From: Dimorphilus gyrociliatus
Taxonomy: Eukaryota; Annelida; Polychaeta; Dinophilidae
Assembly (NCBI GenBank): GCA_904063045.1
Contig: CAJFCJ010000009.1
Coordinates: 1,922,968-1,986,967, forward strand
DNA length: 64,000 nucleotides
Direction of reading: 5' to 3'
The notes beneath the pieces are model-generated. The model was not told the origin of the DNA and made no database searches. It saw nothing but the letters and a program-made list of their open reading frames with translations. Of the stretch, positions 56,851-64,000 are shown piece after piece (positions within the stretch are counted from its first letter, which is position 1; each line of letters opens with the position of its first letter). The translations under genes and the position numbers were made by a program.

Positions 56851-59800
56851 ATGAGTGGAAGAATTTTACAATCCTCAAGCAGAGGAAGATTATTTGAATC
56901 GAATTATCCACCAGGTACAAGTGGTAATTCTAGACAGACTGGAAAATACCCTGAAATTCGGCAGAGAGGGTATTATTCTGATGTTGTTGCTAAAGAAGCG
57001 GAAGAATCTTTAAATGTATGTGAAATAATTTAGATTATTGAGCTATTATATTTAAACCAAAATATTATAGAATGTTCAGCATGGACCGAACGCTCAGCAA
57101 CAAACGGTATGGAACGCCAGCAAGGAAATGCACATGCCGAATGTCCATACATTTGCCACTCCAGAAGAGAGCGAATTTTTAAAAGAAATTACAGCTCATA
57201 GCCAGCAGCACGGTCCTTCTACTAAAATTCAAGCAATTTCAGTAAGAATCATGTATTTTCCTTTGTTTGACTGCTTTATATAGTAGAATTTTTTCTGTAG
57301 GACTTTCCTGAGAAGGCATATCAACCAAAAGTTCAGCTTCCTTTCCTAACTCCTCCTGGTCATTGTCCTCGTAAAGTGGAAATTGAGAGGAGGAAACGTC
57401 TATACAGTTCACAGAGTTTGGAAGCTCTATTGATAAGTGAAAAAATAGATATAGGCTGCCTTATGCCCAAAGATTTAACGGATGGAGAAGAACATGTACA
57501 ACTAAATGCTGATCCTTCTAATCCAGCTCCTTTTTCTCCTTTTCTACCACTTCACACTTTTGATAATACTGAGTATGATATTAGAACGGAACCAGAATGG
57601 CTAACTCTTGGATACGAGGGAGAAGAGCGTAAACCAGTTCCCGCCAAGGCCCTGTTACCTACTAGAGATGATCTTCATCATCTCAGTGTTAAGGATGCAA
57701 CAATTGAATACGCTTACAGTGATGTAGGAGTTCTTGATTATAATCAAGAAAATCGTTTATATCTAGTTCAAAAAATCGACAAAAGTGGAAGGGTTGTTGC
57801 AGAAAATGCTGATAAAGATTTGCAGTACTGGATACCAAGAATCCAAATAATGTTTTGTGCAGAAGATCCAAGAATTTATGCTAAACGAGTGGCATTCGCT
57901 TATAAATTCAGAGAAGAAACAGAAGCTTTCCTCCGTTACCAAATGTATGTTGATTGTATGCCTATGGAAGGTGTTGGAGAGCTGGATCAAGCTAGTCTTA
58001 AAAGAATGATGGAGTGGGCCAAGGGATGTCCTTCACTGTGTCGTGATAAGTCACTTGACGATTATATGCAGGTTTTGGAGAAAGAAGTCAATATAGACTT
58101 TTGTAGGTCAATGAATAAAATCATATTTGATAAAACTGTCATATCTAACCCGGGAACATTCGCTTTCGTTCGAATACCTATCGAAGAAGAGCCAGAAGTT
58201 CCAGAAAAAGCCTGCTGTCTAGACATTCCAGAATATCCTTATGATGAACAATATGACAAATTCGCATTCAATTCTCTCTTGACAAGAGAGGAGAGTATAA
58301 ACGCTCTGGTAAAAGTTGGAACTGAATGCAATAAAGTGGCTTCTATGTCTCTCTTCCATGTACCTATGCCCAAGTATATGAGATTAGAGGAATTCGAACA
58401 AACTCAAAGCCAGAATACAGCCCAAACCGCTCTTTATCTCAAAGATGGATGGAAATTAGCATTAAAAAATGCTGTTAGAACTTGTCTCAGAGACGTTGGA
58501 AAAGGTTGGTTTAACATACACGAGACTAATTGGAATGTGTATCAAGTATCTAAAATGAAAAAATTAATGGAAAGAGTTAAATTTAATATGCAAGATTCAC
58601 TGAGATTCCTTGTTCAGGATTCCCTAGTCGCCTTTACGCAAATGGTTGTTGATGCTTCCAGATGTACGTTTGAATGTGAACCTGAAATGGAATGGGGCAA
58701 CGATCTAATCCAATCTCCATACAAGTAATTGAAACTTTTAAAAATTGCTTAAATGCCATTGTTAAATAACATTTGATAATAATAACTTCTCTTTATTAAT
58801 AGGCCAAAGAAGAATGCAATATTCTTTATGGATCTCGTCATTGATGCTGAGGGAGTTCATTTTAGCACTTTGTTGGGTAACTTTGAGCAAGTTTGCATCA
58901 ATTTATTCGATAAAGGAATCTCTTCAACTCAAAGTGTACCTCAATTGGAGAAATATGTAATGGAAGATTTAAATTTTACTGGTACGCCCCTTTTAGAATC
59001 TGTCGGCGAACACGAGCCTCCAGTAGAGGAACTACGTAACACTGTTCGACATGCACTTAAATGTTCACTTGTACCTCTTATTTCATATTCCAAAGAGTAC
59101 GAACAATTTGTCGAATTAATAAATTTGGACGTGAATGCGTATTGCAAAGAATACAACGAAAAAGAGCACACTGCTCAAGAAGTTCAAGCAGATGTTGAAA
59201 AGCATTTGACTGAAAAGGATCGTATAGAGGGAATCCTTCCAAATAATATTGTTATTGGCCCATATTATCTTAATACTGAAGGAGTTCGTCAGGCGATATC
59301 AAAAAAATGCAAAGCTTTATCAAATGCTCTGCTAGAACTGTTAGCTACCAAACTAAGAAAGCAAGCTGACGAAGCTTGCGAAGAATTCAAAACTTTCGCC
59401 AGAAAACTATACGAGAAACCAAATTGTATAGAAGAATTAGCGGAAATGAGAGAATGGATGAAAACAATACCAGATAAATTAAAGGAACATCAAGAGTTAA
59501 TTGATAAAGCTATGGTGGACTATGAGCTAATAGAAGAGTTCTATTATAACCTTTCTCAGGAAGATTTTAATACCAAGTGGACAACTGTTGGTTGGCCACA
59601 TAAAATTGAAATACAAATGGCCCAAACATACGAACAATTAGAGGAAGAAGAGGAGAAATTCCACAAACTACAATTATCGGATCAAACTACATTCAACGAC
59701 AAATTAGATTCTCTAAGTATGGCTGTGGCTGGTCTAGCCGGCTATACAGATCTAACAAGAGCACATGAAATCGCTAATGAAGTGAGAAGATTACATAAAC

Positions 59801-60039
59801 AGCTTAAAGAAGCTCAAGAACAAGCTGCAATCTACAATAACAGAGAAAGATTATTTGGGATGCCAGTTACAAATGTAAGTATTTTCCTTTGATAATTTAT
59901 TCTCACCCAACTAATATAAACTTTATTCTAATAATTATAAATTTATCCATTTGTATATTCCATTATATATCTTATACTGCATTATCCCTTAAAGAAATAC
60001 TAAGGAATTACTGCATTTATATACTTATTATTTATATGG

Positions 60040-60071
<32 letters not shown>

Positions 60072-63000
60072 GTAAATATGTTAATATATATATACAAAAA
60101 TATACGTATATACAGATTATTGATGTAAGGGTCAAGAATGTGGTAAATCATGTTGTACTAAAGAAATGCAACAGTTTATAGACTTTATGCATTTAAATAA
60201 AGATACACCTTATATTTTTATAAATTATTAAAGAAATAGAGAGCATGATAGAGCTTACTTCCTGCCTAACCTACAATATTATTCCCTCTCTCTCCTAACC
60301 TTAATACAAGTACTGATCAGGTGAAAACGAAATTTGCTTTTATAAAAATCGCCTAGTCACGTTTTCATTTGATCATTCCTTGTGTAATAGAATAATGCAT
60401 GCTTTAAATTTTATACATTTTATATTTGATAAATTCGATAATTTGAACTTTTAATGCAGTATGATAAATTAGCAAGATTAGTGAAAGATTTCGAACCCTT
60501 CCGTAATCTTTGGGTTACAGCCTCAGACTGGCAGAGATGGCACGAGAGCTGGATGAATGATCCATTGATATCTATTGATGCCGAAAGTGTTGAAAAAAAT
60601 GTTACAGAATCTTATAAGATTATGCATAAATCCGTTAGGTTATTTAACGATATACCAGGAGTATCGGACGTTGCTATGGACATTAAATTAAAAATTGAGG
60701 AGTTTAAACCAAACATACCATTGCTGCAAGGTTTAAGAAATCCCGGAATGAGGAATAGACATTGGGAACAACTAAGCGAGAACTTGGGATTCCCTCTAAA
60801 ACCAAAAGCAAATTTAACGTTTGCCAAATGCTTGGAGATGAACTTAAGTGAACATATTACAGTAATCTCAAAGATAGCCGAAGTAGCCGGTAAAGAATAT
60901 TCGATTGAACAAGCACTTGATAAAATGGAAAATGAATGGAAACCTGTTAGCTTTGAGATTATGTCTTATAAGGAAACAGGAACATTTATATTAAAGGCCA
61001 GTGAAGATATTTCCCAACTGTTGGACGATCATATTGTTATGACGCAGTCTATGTCTTTCTCACCTTATAAGAAAGCATTCGAAGAACGTATATCATCTTG
61101 GGAAAATAAGTTAAGAACAACCCAAGATGTTTTAGACGAGTGGCTACTCTGTCAAAGACAATGGCTCTATTTAGAACCAATCTTTAGTTCTGAGGATATT
61201 AACAGACAATTGCCAGTTGAGAGTAAACGTTATCAAACAATGGAGAGACTTTGGAGAAAGGTTATGAGAAATGCTAAGGAGAATCCACAGGTTATCTCAC
61301 TTTGTCCCGATAATCGTCTTCTCGACAATCTCAAAGAATGCAACAAACTGCTGGAGCAAGTACAAAAAGGTCTAAGCGAGTATTTAGAAACCAAGCGAAA
61401 TGGTTTCCCCCGCTTCTACTTCTTGTCTGATGACGAATTATTGGAAATTTTATCACAAACCAAAGATCCAACTGCTGTACAACCTCATTTGAGAAAGTGT
61501 TTCGAAAACGTTGCTCGATTAAAGTTCGAAGAGGATTTGAAAATTACAGAAATGTACTCTGCCGAAGCAGAAGCTGTTCCTCTTTCGGAAACGTTGTATC
61601 CAACCGGAAACGTCGAAGATTGGCTACTTGAAGTGGAAAGAGTAATGAGAGAGAGTTTAAGATCCATTTTAGGAAGAGCCATTGGCGAATATTATAATGT
61701 AAGCATTAGTCGAATTATCAATTGTCAATTATTCTATTTTTAAATAATCCTTTAAATAACAGGTTAAAAGAACAGAATGGGTATTGAATTGGCCAGGTCA
61801 GATAGTTATAGCTGGATGTCAGACGGCTTGGACAACTGAAGTTTCAGACTCTCTAGCTAAAGGTGATCTGTCAGGTCTTTTTCCAAAGTTACTTTCCCAA
61901 TTGGATGATTTAAGGTCATTGGTCAGAAGTCCACTCACCAAAATTGGTCGTATGATTTTATCGGCTCTCATTGTTATTGAAGTACATGCCAGAGACGTTG
62001 TGGGTAAGATGATAGAGGAAAGAGTAGAAAATATAAATGATTTTGAATGGATAAGTCAACTACGTTACTATTGGTCTGATGAAAACCTTTATATAAGGGC
62101 TGTAAACGCTGAATTTTTATACGGATACGAATACCTCGGTAATACTGGAAGATTAGTTATCACTCCACTAACTGATCGGTGCTACTTGACATTAACCGGA
62201 GCTTTACATTTGAAATTTGGAGGAGCTCCAGCAGGTCCAGCAGGAACGGGTAAAACAGAGACAACAAAAGATTTAGGAAAAGCAATGGCCGTACAATGTG
62301 TTGTATTCAATTGCTCTGATCAATTGGATTTTATGGCTATGGGTAAATTCTTCAAAGGTTTGGCTAGGTAATTTAAAAATAATGAATTTCAATATAAATT
62401 GATTTTTAAATTGAAAAAACTTTACTACTTTCTAGTGCTGGAGCATGGGCTTGTTTCGATGAATTTAATAGAATTGACATTGAAGTATTATCTGTTGTTG
62501 CTATGCAAATTACAACTATTCAAAAGGCACAACAGCAAAGGGTACGATAAATTGAATACTAATTTGCATATTGATAATTTAAACTTTTTAATTAGGTTGA
62601 TAGATTTATGTTTGAAGGTGTTGAATTAGCTCTAAAACCATCTTGCGCTGTATTTATTACAATGAATCCAGGCTACGCCGGCCGTACGGAATTGCCTGAC
62701 AACTTAAAGGCCCTTTTCCGACCTGTTGCTATGATGGTACCCGATTATGCATTAATTGCGGAGATATCATTATTTTCATTTGGTTTTTCGGATGCTAAAA
62801 ATCTGTCCAAGAAAATTGTCACAACTTTTAAATTGTCTTCTGAACAATTGAGCTCACAGGATCATTATGATTTTGGTATGAGAGCTGTAAAGAGTGTTAT
62901 ATCCGCTGCAGGTAATTTAAAACGTCAAAATCCGGATATGAATGAAGAATTAATAGCACTAAGAGCAATTAGAGATGTAAATGTACCGAAGTTCCTTATG

Positions 63001-64000
63001 GACGATCTGAAACTCTTTAATGGAATTGTTTCTGATTTGTTCCCAAATATTAAGTTAGTTATGCTATTTATATATAAAAGCATTGTTTTGCTAACATTAT
63101 TATTACCTTTAGGGAGGAGCCTATAGATTACGGTTCATTAGAGACGGCCTTGAGAAAATGCTGTACGAAAAATGGTCTAAAAGATGTTGATGGATTTATT
63201 CATAAATGTATACAATTATACGAAACAACAGTTGTAAGACATGGTCTTATGTTGGTTGGTCCAACAGGAAGTGGAAAAACGAAGGTTATTTTTCAAAAAC
63301 TATCGTAAATTAACTTATAAAATATACATTTCGTTTTCAATAGTGCTACGAAACTCTGCAAAAAGCGTCAACATCATTAAAAGGCGAGTTATCGCCGGCT
63401 GGAACAAATTTCGAGACAGTCTTAACTTGCGTACTAAATCCTAAATCTATTACCATGGGCCAATTATACGGTGAATTTGATCTTCTAACTCATGAATGGA
63501 CTGATGGTATTCTATCATCTCTTATTCGTGTTGGAGCCTCCTCAATGGATGAAGATAAGAGATGGTATATGTTTGATGGTCCAGTAGACGCCGTATGGAT
63601 TGAAAATATGAATACTGTTCTAGACGATAACAAAAAACTCTGTTTAAGTTCGGGTGAAATTATTAAATTGACTGAGAACATGACAATGATGTTTGAAGTA
63701 CAAGATTTGGCTGTAGCATCACCAGCCACAGTTTCACGTTGTGGTATGGTCTATCTTGAACCATCAATTCTTGGTTTACAACCATTTGTAGAATGCTGGT
63801 TAAAAAAATTACCTGACCTATTATACTCCTATCGAGATAAATTTCAAAGTTTATTCGATCATTTTCTGGAGCCTTCCATCAATCTGATTAGAAAGAAAAT
63901 GAAGGAGATCGTTCCAAGTGTCGATTCCAATTTAACATATAGCTTGTTAAAAATGTTGGATTGTTTCTTTAAACCATTCCTTCCAAAAGAAGTAAGTAAG
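56851..64000 (+). CDS. DNAH7: Inner-arm axonemal dynein heavy chain (DNAH3/7/12 group), 5' part
   Basis: Ten exons in the window (56851-57015, 57071-57241, 57301-58724, 58803-59874, 60460-61698, 61763-62367, 62436-62541, 62596-63053, 63113-63284, 63344-63991) keep frame for 2,020 residues. An intron donor (GTAAGT) begins at 63992, so the gene continues. The N-terminal tail contains [15 protein letters not shown], then the linker ([48 protein letters not shown]-like [18 protein letters not shown]). AAA1 has [20 protein letters not shown] at about residue 1,515, [17 protein letters not shown] and [22 protein letters not shown]2 has [12 protein letters not shown] at about residue 1,800, then [15 protein letters not shown] and [16 protein letters not shown]. 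The short tail and [19 protein letters not shown] / [11 protein letters not shown] sequences fit the single-headed inner-arm group. DNAH3, 7 and 12 cannot be told apart here. Acts in motile cilia. Confidence 0.93.
60040..60067. repeat. (TA)n microsatellite in a dynein intron
   Basis: About 13 TA units within the 585-bp intron 59875-60459, the longest intron of the dynein gene in this window. Confidence 0.9.

Overview
This is a window of nuclear DNA from a small, compact bilaterian animal genome. It is AT-rich, most introns are about 50-100 bp with plain GT..AG ends, and genes sit a few hundred bases to about 2.5 kb apart on both strands. The gene set (axonemal dynein, LARGE glycosyltransferase, COP1, ashwin, EHBP1, CEP131, ATP9, class C GPCRs, bicistronic MOCS1) is metazoan. 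Ashwin and COP1 together, with very short introns, suggest a lophotrochozoan such as a miniature annelid. That placement is inference and was not tested.

Layout. 1-7.0 kb, minus strand: 5' end of ribosomal protein S17, LARGE-type glycosyltransferase, S-formylglutathione hydrolase (ESD), ashwin. 7.9-15.0 kb, plus strand: Rab9, tRNA-Thr(AGT), COP1 ubiquitin ligase, a CP2/LSF (TFCP2) transcription factor. 15.7-18.8 kb, minus: EHBP1. 18.8-21.3 kb: simple-repeat-rich gap. 21.3-23.3 kb, plus: an SLC49-type transporter. 24.1-29.7 kb, minus: centriolar-satellite protein CEP131, then an unrecognised coiled-coil/Ser-rich protein. 30.0-34.6 kb, plus: ATP9 P4-ATPase. 35.6-56.2 kb: three metabotropic-glutamate-receptor-like class C GPCR genes (called A, B, C), all on the minus strand. 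A is separated from B and C by ABHD1/3, MOCS1 and NAE1. 56.9-64.0 kb, plus: 5' part of an inner-arm axonemal dynein heavy chain (DNAH3/7/12 group), running off the window.

Most genes are independent housekeeping or cell-biology genes. Three themes stand out. (1) The three GPCR paralogs are mosaics sharing exactly identical nucleotide blocks (637, 213 and 224 bp by eye) inside otherwise diverged genes, which points to recent gene conversion, while residues of the ligand pocket differ between copies. (2) MOCS1 keeps the MOCS1A-GlyGly-stop-MOCS1B arrangement with several overlapping splice donors at the stop codon, one of which would give an in-frame MOCS1A-MOCS1B fusion. (3) MOCS1 and NAE1 converge with only 33 bp between stop codons, and the AATAAA of each lies inside the coding exon of the other. 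A canonical RFX X-box lies just upstream of the dynein gene, and a second one lies between GPCR copies B and C.

All exon limits were read by eye from reading frame and splice consensus. Family names come from remembered protein families; no search was run.
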